From contig NC_030388.2 in assembly GCF_001625215.2 (NCBI RefSeq), forward strand, positions 25,904,558 to 25,968,557: 64,000 nucleotides of DNA, in the 5' to 3' direction. This DNA comes from Daucus carota subsp. sativus. Taxonomy: Eukaryota; Streptophyta; Magnoliopsida; Apiales; Apiaceae. The position numbers and the translations under genes were made by a program. Shown piece after piece: positions 1 to 11,234 of this stretch; position 1 is the first letter of the stretch, and the number at the start of each line of letters is the position of its first letter. The notes beneath the pieces are model-generated. The model searched no databases and had not been told where the DNA came from. It saw nothing but the letters and a program-made list of their open reading frames with translations.

Positions 1-2
1 AC

Positions 3-1868
3 AATCACCAAGTTGTTACCCCTTCTAAGATGAGTTTGATAAGACGGGAGAAACGTGTTAGCGCGGCACAAAAAAATTTGATCAAGAGCTTATATGTTTC
101 GGGTGTCCAACCAAGACAACAAATGAATATATTTGGTAAAATGCACGGAGGAGCGGAACAAGTAGGTTTTAACAGCCAAAATTTAAGAAATGTCGTACGT
201 GATTTTAGGAAGGACAACATGGGAGTTAATGATGCTCAAGCCGGTTTGGATTTGTTGTACCGTTTGCAAGAAGAGAGCGGCGGTAAGTTTTTCATCAAGA
301 CTCTCCTCGATGACGAACAAAGATTGAAGTGTCTTGTATGGGTCGATCCCCGCTCTTTGATGGCCTACAAAAACTTCGGTGATGTGGTTGCGTTTGACAC
401 TACATATCGAACTAATAGGTATGCTATGCCGTTTGTGCCTTTCACCGGAGTCAACCATCACTATCAATCAATACTTTTTGGTTTTGCACTCGTTCGGGAT
501 GAATTGAAGACAACTTTTGAGTGGGTTTTGAGTACTTGGCTAGAAGCAATGGAAGGCAAAGAACCCTTGGTTATCATAACCGATCAAGATCAAGCCATGG
601 CCGCGGCTATTGAATCACAACTTCCGAACACATCACATTTGTTATGCTCATGGCACATTAGCAACAAATTCCCCGAGAAACTTGCAACATATTATTCCAA
701 GGAAGGGTTTAAATTCGATTTCAACAATTGCATATATCACTCTTTGACTGAAGTTGTGTTTGAAGATCGGTGGAATGCTTTGGTTTTGAAGTACAATTTG
801 GAAGGCAATACATGGCTTCAAGGGTTATATGCTTTGAAGCATAAGTGGGTCGAGGCTTACACAAGAAACACTTTTTCTGCGGGTCAAAAGACCACATCAA
901 GAAGTGAAGGAATGAATGCATATTTCGATGCCTATGTTGGTTCTTGCACCGGTTTGAAAGATTTTGTAGAGGGTGCACAAAAATCTTTGGAGAGGCAATT
1001 CATGCGTGAGAAAGACGAGGATTATGTGACGTTTCATAGAAGTCGTTGCATGCAAATGAAAACCGCTATGGAGCACCACGCAGCTTCCATTTATACGAAA
1101 GAAATGTTTCGAAGATTTCAGGAACAATTGGTTGAATCATCTAAGTACTTTGTGGAGAAAGATAGAGATCGGTCCTTGGAAGATGTTCAAGACACGTTCT
1201 ACAAATGTTATAGACCGTTGATGCGTGCTTCTCAGAGAAACACGTATCTTGTATCATTCAACAAGGTGTCATTATGGGGTTCATGCATTTGTAAAATGTA
1301 TGACAATGTTGGCATACCATGCCGTCACATTATTGTCGTCTTGACGAAGAGGTGTGTGGCGGAACTACCGGAACATTTTGTCAAACGGCGTTGGACAAGG
1401 GACGCCAATAGAGTTGATGGCAAGTTGCCATATCACTCGTCCGAATTTCAATCACAATCTCATGAAATGACTCCCACGGAAAGATTCAACCACATGACAT
1501 TACTTACCATGGCGTTTAGTCATAGTTGCATGGCATCGAAAGAGCGGTATGAGTATGCCGTTGGGGTTATTAATCGGGAAACAGAAATACTTGAGAGCAT
1601 GCCCGTTGACGGGGTCGAAAATGAAGGAGGTGAATTAAATCCAAAAACAACTCAAGAAGGTGGTGAGAAATTGCATGAGAGTATCCTTGACCCCTTGGTG
1701 TCGAAAACAAAGGGACGGAAAAAAGAGCACCGCTTTAAAAGCACCGTTGAGGAACTTACAAAAACAAAAAGAAAATGCCGATATTGCAATATGTTGGGAC
1801 ATGATGTTAGGACGTGTCCCAAAAAAAAAGAAGATGATTTAAGAAAAGCTCAAACTGGCCAATTGTAA
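3..1868 (+). CDS. FAR1/FHY3-like or MULE transposase-like protein, 5' end outside window
   Basis: The frame is open from the left edge and ends at a TAA, giving 621 visible residues. The first residues (NHQVVTPSK) match the end of a FAR1-type DNA-binding domain, so the start codon and most of that domain lie upstream. A MULE-type transposase core follows: FDTTYRTN near residue 130 and ITDQDQAMAAAI near 190, with CSWHISNK after it. A SWIM zinc finger (CICKMYDNVGIPCRH) is near 430-443 and a CCHC knuckle (CRYCNMLGHDVRTC) near 591-605. Domesticated FAR1/FRS proteins are transcription factors derived from Mutator-like transposases, and mobile Jittery-type MULEs share the same domains. The sequence alone does not separate these. 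The hairpins downstream and the unusual companion gene at 1971-2780 lean towards a transposable element. No break is visible in the part present. Confidence 0.85.
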   Translation, partial: NHQVVTPSKMSLIRREKRVSAAQKNLIKSLYVSGVQPRQQMNIFGKMHGGAEQVGFNSQNLRNVVRDFRKDNMGVNDAQAGLDLLYRLQEESGGKFFIKTLLDDEQRLKCLVWVDPRSLMAYKNFGDVVAFDTTYRTNRYAMPFVPFTGVNHHYQSILFGFALVRDELKTTFEWVLSTWLEAMEGKEPLVIITDQDQAMAAAIESQLPNTSHLLCSWHISNKFPEKLATYYSKEGFKFDFNNCIYHSLTEVVFEDRWNALVLKYNLEGNTWLQGLYALKHKWVEAYTRNTFSAGQKTTSRSEGMNAYFDAYVGSCTGLKDFVEGAQKSLERQFMREKDEDYVTFHRSRCMQMKTAMEHHAASIYTKEMFRRFQEQLVESSKYFVEKDRDRSLEDVQDTFYKCYRPLMRASQRNTYLVSFNKVSLWGSCICKMYDNVGIPCRHIIVVLTKRCVAELPEHFVKRRWTRDANRVDGKLPYHSSEFQSQSHEMTPTERFNHMTLLTMAFSHSCMASKERYEYAVGVINRETEILESMPVDGVENEGGELNPKTTQEGGEKLHESILDPLVSKTKGRKKEHRFKSTVEELTKTKRKCRYCNMLGHDVRTCPKKKEDDLRKAQTGQL

Positions 1869-1970
1869 TTCACATTTTAGAAAAATTTCTCTTATGTTTT
1901 ACTTGTGGTTTATTTGTCCTTCGTATGAGTTGGTGTAACTAACTTGTTCTTTGTTGGATTTGTAGGTGAA

Positions 1971-2780
1971 ATGGCCGACGGTTCGGATGATGAGTCAGTG
2001 TCACACGTCAGCAACTCAATCTCGGACTCGGAAGAAATGTGTGATTCACCTAGTTTTAGCTTCTTGGAGGACGCGATTCGTGAGCTCGACGAACTTGCAG
2101 AAATGTACGAACCACCATCCCACTCGGAAGAAATGTGTGATTCACCTAGTTTTAGCTTCTTGGAGGAAGCAATTTATGAGCTAGACGAATTGGCACAGAT
2201 GCACGAACCACCTCCCCAATTGGAGGAAGAAGACACCGAGTTGTACCCGCCTGAGGAAGCGGCCTACCGGTCAAGAAATTGGACCGAAGCTTGTCAGTGG
2301 TGTGCAAGCGATAACATGTTCGAAAGGGTGGCTTATAACTTGACCCCATATTTTCTACCTATTTTGAACTTGGGTAAGGACTATCCCGACGGGCCAAACA
2401 AAGTATCGTTGTGGGATGGTGGTGATATTGTGACGTGTGATAGGATAGCCGACATTATGAAGTTGAGGCCTCGCCCGGGTTGCACGCGTGACCAAATGCG
2501 AATTGAATATGTCAAGGGGTGGGTGTCCAACCTTCGTGGTGATGATACGGGAAAATGGATAACGCGCAAAGAACCATGGAGCAAATTTCGTCTCTACGAT
2601 GGGTCTAATAGCATTCATGTCACACTATGGAATGATCACAATACGCATGCCAATGTGACCGAAGGTGTGCTCCGTGAAGGTTGTGTTGTTGTGCGTATTG
2701 GGTGGCATGCTTCATTAGAGCCGATGCGACGCCCGGGCATTCCACACACCGACTATCGGGAGGCTTCTCCAACATTTTAG
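1971..2780 (+). CDS. Acidic protein with OB-fold-like C-terminus, companion of the FAR1-like gene
   Basis: About 269 residues from ATG at 1971 (MADGSDDES). The frame is open a little further upstream, but the bases before this ATG (ttgttggatttgtag) look like a 3' splice site or leader. The N-terminal third is rich in D, E and S and contains a 32-residue unit repeated twice in tandem. The C-terminal half (VKGWVSNLRGDD, WSKFRLYDG, IHVTLWND, GCVVVRIGWHA) alternates hydrophobic strands in a way that resembles the OB folds of replication protein A-type single-strand DNA-binding proteins. That resemblance is inference from pattern and was not searched. It lies 100 bp downstream of the FAR1-like gene on the same strand and may be the second gene of one mobile element, or the 3' exon of a single transcript. 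Confidence 0.6.
   Translation: MADGSDDESVSHVSNSISDSEEMCDSPSFSFLEDAIRELDELAEMYEPPSHSEEMCDSPSFSFLEEAIYELDELAQMHEPPPQLEEEDTELYPPEEAAYRSRNWTEACQWCASDNMFERVAYNLTPYFLPILNLGKDYPDGPNKVSLWDGGDIVTCDRIADIMKLRPRPGCTRDQMRIEYVKGWVSNLRGDDTGKWITRKEPWSKFRLYDGSNSIHVTLWNDHNTHANVTEGVLREGCVVVRIGWHASLEPMRRPGIPHTDYREASPTF
2026..2217 (+). repeat. Two tandem 96-bp coding units
   Basis: The block starting ACTCGGAAGAAATGTG at 2026 is repeated at 2122, a spacing of 96 bp or 32 codons. Both units read SEEMCDSPSFSFLE followed by an acidic helix-like stretch ending in EPP. The duplication is in frame and has diverged by several substitutions, so it is not very recent. Confidence 0.9.
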
Positions 2781-3210
2781 CAGTGTTTAGTTAGTTAGCT
2801 TCCCCGTACCTGATTAATGTTGATTTCAGGTTTTATATGTATTTTTGTGTAATCGCAACAAAATAGACACCGTTCGATGTATTATTGACATTGAAATGAC
2901 AATATTATGTAGTAATTTCTTTGTTAGTGCTAACATTGTCAAAATGGTACGAGGTTTTGTCATTACTTTAATTATGGTGTTTCTAGTCTATTGTAATTTA
3001 TTTATGATTTTGATTTTTGAACGTGTCTATTCGCGGCAATATGCATGCAAAGTTCACAAAATTGTTCAAAGTGGTCATTTTCCAAACAAATGGCAATAGG
3101 TAATGAAAACTTATTGTATGAACTTTTAAAAGTCATAATGTGGTTAAGGGGTCCTAGAAGAGTATATATGAGCATGAAAGACAGTAAGAGGAAGGGAAAA
3201 AAAAAAATCT

Positions 3211-3332
3211 TCCCACTGGAATATCCGCGGTAAATAACCGCGGACACTCCAGTCCATCCGCGGTTTTTTACCGCGGATACTCCAGTGGGGACAGGTGGAA
3301 TGTGCAGTCTGTTTCTGCACATTCCCACCTGT
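3211..3332. repeat. Two adjacent near-perfect hairpins
   Basis: Arms 3211-3244 and 3257-3290 are reverse complements over 34 bp with only two or three mismatches and a 12-nt loop. They contain CCGCGG motifs in alternation (ATCCGCGGTAAATAACCGCGG). Immediately next to it, 3291-3307 and 3315-3332 form a second hairpin around a 7-nt loop (ACAGGTGGAATGTGCAG paired with CTGCACATTCCCACCTGT). Together they form a 122-bp double stem-loop that could be the subterminal region of a transposon or a foldback MITE. Confidence 0.85.
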
Positions 3333-3708
3333 TTTCAACAGTGTCAAACAGTTCAAATTACATACAAACCTGAATAAACAGCATTCCAACAACAATCTCC
3401 CAAAAAAAAATTTGACCAAATTTTTCGAAGCCTTCAAATATGCCCCAAAACGTCAAAAATTCTCAAACATCCAAAAAATGAGCATACTCCAAAAATTCTC
3501 AAATTTAATCACAAGATAGAGATTGACATTCCTAACAATATGCAATAAAGGGGCGGGGGAAACTCAAACGAGAAACACATAAACAAAAATTGAATGAAAG
3601 GGGTCGGGGGGTGGACACGGTCGATAAACGACCGATATAATCAACAACCAAGATATATTGAGATTGAAATAAAGTAAACTACATCGTTCAACTTGAATAT
3701 ATATAACG

Positions 3709-3778
3709 TAAATGTCATAAACTACGAAAATGTCATAAACTACGAGACTAAGAAAATGTCATAAACTACGAAAATGTC
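3709..3778. repeat. Short tandem repeat, about 18-bp unit
   Basis: The unit AAAATGTCATAAACTACG occurs three times (about 3709, 3727 and 3753) and a fourth time in part at 3771. An 8-bp spacer (agactaag) separates the second and third copies. Confidence 0.85.
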
Positions 3779-4524
3779 CTATTCCTTGGCTCCTTCTAGC
3801 CTTTGCCGCATAAGATGACTAGGGATTCGCCTCGCTCTCCCTTTCTGAATTATAAGATAATTGCACTTGACATTCTAAATGATACTGCTCCAAAAGCAAG
3901 CTGTTAAACCTTCTTTGGGTCAATAGAGCAGAATTATAAGATAATTGCACAATGCCTCATAATTGGTAACTTTTCAACACACAGTAGCTTGCTGAAAATT
4001 GGTTGCTATATTGTTATTTATAACAACCACTAGGCCTGGTCTCAGGGGCGGAACCAGGATTTGGAATCCACCTGGGCTAGGTAAAAGACACAGTAAAATA
4101 TTCGTCGATTACTCCCTCAGATCAAGTTCGAGGTGGGGACTTCATTTCCCAGCCTTCCCCCATATATATTTTTTCCGTCCCATCTCCGTCCCATTCCCCG
4201 TGGGATATCTTCATTTCTTATTCAACATCATAGTTGTGAAAGACATCAGCTGAATGAATAGAGATATACCAGCTTTCTTGTAATTCTAATATCTTTGCAC
4301 TTCATTTATAACATGATTATGAGCCTTAAAACTAAAGTACCATTTTATACATACCATAATTCTTTACAAAACCTTTGAGCAAGTACAAATACATTTCTGC
4401 TTCTAAGTATACTTCCAGTTCTCTTTGGTGTAGACACATTACAGTATATCAAACCCACACAAAGAAAAAAATGAAAGAATTCAAGACATGGACTGCACAG
4501 TATAGCGAGAAGTATGGAACGGGC

Positions 4525-7500
4525 CTAGCCTGCAGCCAAAATCCAAAACATAATTACAGAGGATATTCCTATTGTTACCCAGGTTAAGAAGGCCAAACCA
4601 ACTGCCATCTGATATTTTTGACATTCTTCCCCGAAACTGCATCCACCCAAGTCACTGAAGTACAATACTGTAATACCAGCTGAGGATGCTGCTGCAGCAA
4701 GGGACAATGTTGCTGTGACCTGTGATATTCAGAAGAAAACTATGTAAGACAATTTTCATAGATTATATCGTAAATAAATTTTTTAGTTGGTATAAAATTA
4801 AGAATTTAGATAGTATGATGGTTATGATCCTCACCCAGTCTCCGACTACAAAGAGGCTAACTAGACCAGCATTGTGGATCACTTTCTTCTTTGCCAAGGC
4901 ATATATATCCAAAATTGCAAGACCAAAACTCCAGAGAATTTGCAATCCCATTGAAGCAATCAAAAAGCTGAAAACACAACTTTGGAACTTACTCAAGAGA
5001 TTAGGAAATGGGACAACAAAGTAAAATTGTGATGCATTCACTCAAAGACCACTGTTTGCACATCTTAATCTTGAAAGCTCTATTTTACAACCCACAAAGA
5101 GTAATAATTCTAGGCTCATACATATAAATTTAGAAGTCTGGCTAATATTTAAATCAATGTTCTTTTGTCAAAAGGAGTGTAAAATAATGTGTAGGTTAGT
5201 GTCAGGAGGGTGTCAGATAACCCTGAATGCATAATTATATAAACACTTACGTATTGCATATGTTCTGACTTGTGACTGGAAGTGGAAACAAGATGTGTAT
5301 GCCTTAACTTTTGAATTGTTCGGCAAACAAGCAATACCAACAACAAAGTAACAAGTATACAGGATATTTTACATGACAGAAAGAGGATTCAATTGTCATG
5401 TCTTTTAGAGCCAATAGTAAGGAAACTCTATTGATGCAAGCAACATTGGTAGTTGATTAATTAGCTTTGGCAAGGAAAATATATTACTTAGGTTGCGTTC
5501 ACTTGGATGGAACGTAATGAGGAGCGAATGGAATGAAAAATTATAAAGAAGTTCTATGGAGAAAGAAGAGTATATGAGAAAATAGTGACTAAATATGAAT
5601 GAGTCTAAATTTTCTATGATGATGATTGTAGAGAAACATAATGTTGAAGTGGAATAAGCATTCCTTCCAAAACATGTGGGTCAGATTTTTAGTTCAAATA
5701 GTTTGGAATGGAATGATTGGAGGAAGGAAAACTATAGACCTTTTCTCTAATCACCCCCGATTTTTCTCTAATCACCCCCAATTTAGAGTACATGTTCCAT
5801 TCCATCCAAGTGAACGCAGCCTTAGCATCCAAGGGCAACTGGGCAACCAGCTCCTCTTTAACTTTCAAGTCCAATGTACTAATACCAAGAACTTATGAGG
5901 CCACATCTTAGACTTTTAAAGTTCAGGAGCTCTGATCAACAGAACCAAAAACTATAAGATATGAGAGTATATTAAATACAGTCACACAACATTTCTAGCT
6001 CTTGGCTTTCCAGAGTACATATTGCTTTGAATTTGATTATGTCTGCACTTCAGTTGTAACCATTTTGATTACAAGAGATGCAGGTCAGATTATGCCGTGG
6101 CATAAGTTTTTCCATCCACTTTCTTATTACTCAAGTTTGTGTCAGTTACATGGATCAAATTGCCCTTTTAACCCGTGTACCATATCTGATAGTGTATAAC
6201 ATATGTTCATATGATATGAGTGTGGTTGCTGGAAATTTATATGCAGAGTTTAGCCAAAAGACAATAAACTGATCTTTGTATATGAATATACATGCAAAGC
6301 TGCTAGAAGCCTGACAATGGTAAGCTATGAGTAGCTCACTAGTATTATGGTAATAAGCTCTAAAAACTAAATGAGTGAACAACAGATAAAATTGCCGGTA
6401 TTATCAAATTGCTTATCAATATCAGTCTATGTATATAAGCATGCGACATAGTAACAGATCAAGTAAATAACAATTTGGAATAAACATCAGGAAGTAATGC
6501 TATCAGGATTAAGGACACTTTCTTGCTTCAATAAAAGATTGTTTAAAGTTTTGAATTTCTCAAGAATTCCAAAGTCCAACCTCTATATAGCAAACTGCAC
6601 TCTGCTCTAGCTGTCAAGCACAATCACACCACCCTTCATTTACATTAACAGAGCTAATTAAGCCCAAGTCGGCCACGTGTGATCAATTTACTTACCTAGT
6701 TAAGGCCCAAGCGAAAAATGTTTTAGGAATAAGATAACTACAATGATGGTGGGAAATCCAATCTTAGTTATTTAAAAGTTTAACCAGTTATGATGATAAA
6801 AGGATAAAATAGGTAGCTTGTGTTGATATAATTAACACATATAATGGAAGTTAGAGCATCTTCAAGGGTAGAAAACCCTTAGCTAAATTATCTATGTAGC
6901 ATCTAGGTGGCACTCTAAGAACTCCAACCTTCTATTCCCCTTCACAAAAAATATTGACAATGATATTTCTGTGGCTATATCTATTGAACCAACAAACCTC
7001 TAAGGTATAATTTTAACTAACCATAATTATACTTAACACTATTTGAGTAGTATACACTGTTCCCTTAGCTAAAATATTACACAGTAAATATTTCATCATA
7101 TTTTAGCCCTCCATTTTAGCTATTACCATTGAAAATGCTCTTAAGAATTCATCGCAACCATCCACTAGTTATAACCTAATGGTTTCCAGTGTAACTGATA
7201 ATCAGTATCTTGTTTTTCGTCCAAGATGATTTTTAGTTGAACACCATCGAAAGTAGATATAACGTAAGTAGAATTGTTGGACCCAAACTTGTACTCCTAA
7301 AAGTAGAAAACCTACAAATAAGTAAACGGTCTTTCTAATGTGTGCCCAAGGGCACACAATAAGCACCAACTCTCATGAAAATGGCTTCTTTTGATTGGTG
7401 GAATTGGTGTGAATGCAGGGGGGCCATCAACATTTATTATCTATCCACCAATCAAAAGCTAGTAATCTCATGGGAGTTAGTGACTATTGTGTGCCCATGG

Positions 7501-7732
7501 GCACACCATAGAAAATTCGATAAGTAAATTACCCCTTCTTTGTTGTTATTGCAGATAGAAATTGATGCAGCAAAACAAAAATATGAGAAAGAAGAATATA
7601 CCAGAAAGCAGTGAACTCAAAAAAGGTACTAGTAGTGGCCATAGAAGCAATAGAACCAGCTGCAAAGAAGCACTGCAACATTCTAAGAATAAGTGCAGTA
7701 ACAGTCCCTGGTGTCCCAGCAAAATCCCTCAT
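4525..7732 (-). CDS. CASPL5B: CASP-like protein, CASPL5B type (three exons)
   Basis: The coding exons are complement(7602..7732), complement(4835..4967) and complement(4525..4719), together 152 residues, close to the roughly 154 aa of Arabidopsis CASPL5B proteins. Introns are canonical: GTATAT at 7601 with AG before 4967, and GTGAGG at 4834 with AG before 4719. The protein begins [17 protein letters not shown] and contains [54 protein letters not shown] and SAGITVLYF, ending in the W-I-L-A-A-G tail. It has four hydrophobic membrane segments, the MARVEL-related CASP topology. CASP proteins scaffold the Casparian strip in the endodermal plasma membrane; the wider CASPL family is at the plasma membrane with mostly unknown roles. 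Intron 1 is 2.6 kb because three MITEs have landed in it. The reading frame is intact. Confidence 0.93.
5491..5821. mobile_element. Harbinger/Tourist-like MITE in CASPL intron 1
   Basis: Terminal inverted repeats GGTTGCGTTCACTTGGATGG (left) and TCCATCCAAGTGAACGCAGCC (right) bound 331 bp, flanked on both sides by TTA (5488-5490 and 5822-5824). A 3-bp TWA target duplication is typical of PIF/Harbinger elements. The inside has no coding capacity. It contains a short internal duplication of TTTCTCTAATCACCCCC near 5742-5780. Confidence 0.85.
6854..7140. mobile_element. MITE with GAGCATCTTCAA ends in CASPL intron 1
   Basis: 287 bp bounded by GAGCATCTTCAAGGG and its inverted form TTGAAAATGCTC, with TTA on both sides (6851-6853, 7141-7143). 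It belongs to the same end type as the elements at 55359 and 57589. Non-coding. Confidence 0.8.
7338..7509. mobile_element. Short foldback MITE in CASPL intron 1
   Basis: About 172 bp in which the left half (TGTGTGCCCAAGGGCACACA ... ATTGGTGG) is the reverse complement of the right half (CCACCAATCAAAAG ... TGTGTGCCCATGGGCACAC). The outer ends are themselves palindromic. No clear target duplication was identified, so the exact ends are uncertain by a few bases. Confidence 0.75.
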
Positions 7733-9242
7733 TTCCTATTCTCCAAAAATCAAGGGAAAAAACACAAAACCTTGACAAGTTAATCTAAACTGAAATCCCC
7801 CACAATCATCCAACCAAGAATGATACAATATCATGCACCAACAAACACCCACATTCTTTTCCACCTTCTACAGATAATTCAAGAAAATTACCCTTCTTGA
7901 TTACCAGAAAATCCAAAATTAAAGCAAAAACAAAATCAAGAAACTCCAAATTAGGATATACCCAGATACGAAATCACAAATGGAGAAATACCCAGATGAA
8001 ATCACACAAAAATAGAGGCACCCAAATGAAGAAAATCAAATCTTGATGAGATTTCGTTTTGTTGGTTAGAAATAGTTGGAGAGAAATTTAAAGAAAAGGA
8101 ACAACTTTTCACTTTACGCAACCCTGTGAAATACAGTCAACTAGCGTGGGCAGGTAGAGCCAGATAAGCAGTGAGGGGGGAAATTCTTGTAATTTTGCAC
8201 TAGCATTAATGGCAAAATATAGTGAGGACTCACCAATAATAATATTTGCGGCAATTAATTCTAGAAGGTGAAAGTAAAAGTTGACACTGGGATGCTGGAA
8301 TTTAGGACATGACAAAGAGCACCAAACTGTTTGTGTCGTGTGTTGCAGTAGTAGATTTGACAGTTTACCTAACACTTGTGTTCGAGATTTGACATTTTAT
8401 TCTTGTCCCCAATTTGACGTGTATCAGCCCTCCAATTTTATAAAACTATTTTATGAATGAATTTATTTGAGAGTTTGAAAAAAATTGAAATTTGTTTATA
8501 AATTTTATAAGATGATTTTGATTGTCCTAATTAAAATTAGCAGATTATCAAATTCTAATATTTTAAGATTAAATCACTTCTGGTAAAAGAAAAAAAATTT
8601 GTATTTTTGTTATACACTTATGATAAATTTTAAGATTATCATTATGGAATATATTGTATCAAATTCTAATATATTTAAAATTATACTGTGTTTTCTAACT
8701 AAATTGGAGCCCTGCATGGTCAAAACACACTTAAAAGTCCAGTTTCTTGATTTATAAGTTAGAACCAAACTAGGAGCAGTGGAAAAAAAATGTATTCAAA
8801 TAACACTTTTGCTGCTACAATTTTGGTTTCATGTCAAAACCGAGTGTTACTGACCGATCCTCGCATCAGAGTTTTGGTTCATGTCTTAAGTTTTAACTAC
8901 GTCTTAGCTTAGAAGCTCTGAAAACCTTGTACAATTCACGAGTTACAATTATTTTGATCAGAGTTACAGAGATATAGTATATGATACAACTGAGACCTCC
9001 TCCGTTCCTCCCAACAATTTATAATCATGTTACTGATTTTATCTTCATTTTAGTACAGGTTTTTGTTCAAGTGCAAACCAATGTATATGCAATTGTTTTT
9101 CACATTATGTGAAGTAAAATTCTTAGAATTGGTGGTGGCAACTTATACAAGCAGATGCAACTGAGAATTACAAACATTTCTTTTACTCAACAATGCTCCG
9201 TGCCACGAAATTTCATGTATAGACTACATTCTTGCACATATA
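7733..9242. other. Intergenic: CASPL promoter side and 3' flank of dioxygenase A
   Basis: The first few hundred bases should hold the 5' UTR and promoter of the minus-strand CASPL gene. The rest is AT-rich with poly(A)/poly(T) runs. No coding, RNA or repeat structure is recognisable. Confidence 0.5.
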
Positions 9243-10630
9243 TTATGTTCTTCTAGTTATAGGCTTATAGCCAAGCTTAAAAGGCAAAAGTGCAGAGGTT
9301 CCATCGAGGCCTTTGTTGTAATAGTGTGTGATGAACTCCTTAACAGTAGTCTCCCTATAGCAACACGGGTTTGTTTCTGACAGCAACTCCTTAATTGGGC
9401 CATATGACCTCGATGCAATTTCCTCTCGAAAGTGTGTTCTAAAGAAACTTGCCACTGATATCCTTGGACCAATTTTCTGTGCCAAAACTCTGTGATTTAC
9501 ACTCTTGAATTTGTCGTTGGTTATGAGCTGCACATACACAGAAATTCATCATCTTATAAAATGTTACGTATTCAATTTTTTCATTATTATAAGCATTACA
9601 CATTTCCAATTTATGTTGCAGAACTAAGCAGGATACTCCTTCTATGACAGTAATTAACAAATGACAGGATAAAGTGACGAAGGAAGCCTTACTTGCAAGA
9701 AGTCACCAATGTTGACGACTAAAGCTCCACGAACAGGAGTAACATCGATCCACTGGCTCTTATGCATGACTTGGAGGCCGCCAATATGATTTTGCAAAAG
9801 TATGGTAATGAAACCACTATCAGAATGGTTGCCAGTAGCTAGAGTAAGTTCGGGTTCAGGGCACGAAGGATAGTAGTGACCAATTTGGAAAAGCCCTTCA
9901 GCACAGGCTATATCTTTCAAGTAATTGGGAGCAAGTCCAAGAGCCTCAGAGATCAGTTCCAACACACTAATCCCCATCTCCATTATGTACTTTGAATAAG
10001 TAAACATAACATCTCTGAAATTTATTGTATCACAAAAATGTAACATAACGCAATAAAATTACATAAGATCTAGTTTACATATAGCCTAGAACAGCGAAAA
10101 CAGAGTTAAATTTGTGAATACCTGCAAACTGCTGGCATTTCTTCGGTTTCAGGGCACTCTGGAGACATAATACAGAAAATGGTATCTCCCCAATTGGCAG
10201 CAGGTCCTTTATACAGATCAAAGTTGCTATAATACAAAAACTTTCTAGTGAAATCACGCGAGTAGAATGGCTTCTTCAGCTCGGTATCTTGCTCATGAAA
10301 CTTACGAACCCCCTCTATCATTTCATCCATCACAGTTACCGGTATATTGTGATTGATAACTTGGAAAAAGCCCCAGTTGAGACAAGCATCTTTAACTTTC
10401 TCAATCACTTCACGACGTAAAGTTGCATCATTGTCAATGCCTTTGAAGTCGATGTTTGGGAGAGTAAACTTACAGTCTTTGGAGCCTGATTTTTGATGAT
10501 AGCGAGCTTGTTCATGCACAAAAATTCGAGGGATTTTTGTGGCACCAGCATCTACAATCCCCTTGACACCAGCTTTCGAATCATCAAATGCCTTGAGTTC
10601 TTTCTCTCGATCATATTCTTGTGTGCTCAT
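9243..10630 (-). CDS. 2-oxoglutarate/Fe(II) dioxygenase, copy A (ACC oxidase homolog / D4H-like)
   Basis: Exons complement(10122..10630), complement(9693..10014) and complement(9243..9527) give 371 residues. Both introns are GT-AG. The protein opens with the family signature [17 protein letters not shown], then the DIOX_N domain ([17 protein letters not shown]) and the C-terminal double-stranded beta-helix. The iron triad is H233, D235 (NHSDSGF) and H289 (SVNHRVL); 2-oxoglutarate binding is by R299 and S301 (GPRIS). Family members hydroxylate or desaturate small specialised metabolites in the cytosol; the substrate cannot be read from sequence. A groups with D and E by the [15 protein letters not shown] and FFRTHF stretches. 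It is the most isolated member, 6 kb from B across a Helitron-like nest, and ends a few residues longer (GYKPITRRT) than D and E. Confidence 0.93.
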
Positions 10631-11234
10631 TGCTTGGATATCTCCTATATAGTTGTGAACACTGGCCTATCTTTAAATTTTAAATAGAGACTCACCTTGT
10701 GATCTACACTCTTGCACAAATTTAAGACTTTGCAGAAAGGAATCTCACTATATCCATAACAGTGAGTAATATATAATATCCGAACTGCACGTGGGTTAAC
10801 AAATAATTTAGGTTGTCTACGACTACAAGTCCAAGAAGATCCCATTTGCATTAAATTGCTAGGAAGTTACAGTCTTAGAGAGTTACAGCCACGTTTATTT
10901 GAAATATATTTTGAGAAATTTATATAAATATAAAGCAAGTATTTAAATAAATAATATATATTAATTATTTAAATATTTATTTTGAAATTATTTGTCATTT
11001 ATTTTCTTATTGATGTGAATATTTAAATAAATTAAAAAGTGATAAATATTTTGAAGAGACGGAAACATCTTTTATTATGTAACCGGCAACATGAATAAGA
11101 TAAAAAAAATCTTGAAATAGGTTGATTTGCTTTTCCTATGGGAAACACCGATGACTTGACTAGACAAAAAGTTCTGTGACAGGAGAAGGCTTAGACAGAG
11201 CAGAGTGAAAAAAAGAGTGAGAGAGTGGAACAAA
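10631..11234. other. Upstream region of dioxygenase A
   Basis: Promoter-side DNA of copy A, increasingly AT-rich beyond 10900. No repeat or further gene is recognised. Confidence 0.45.

Larger units (their letters stand above)
2781..4524. other. Intergenic, repeat-rich, no gene seen
   Basis: AT-rich DNA between the OB-fold-like gene and the CASP-like gene. It holds two hairpins (3211-3332) and a short tandem repeat (3709-3778). Near 4035-4090 there is a piece reading CAGGGGCGGAACCAG, which resembles the ends of degraded hAT-type or other repeats common in plant genomes. The short open frames here show no family resemblance and are left out. Confidence 0.6.
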
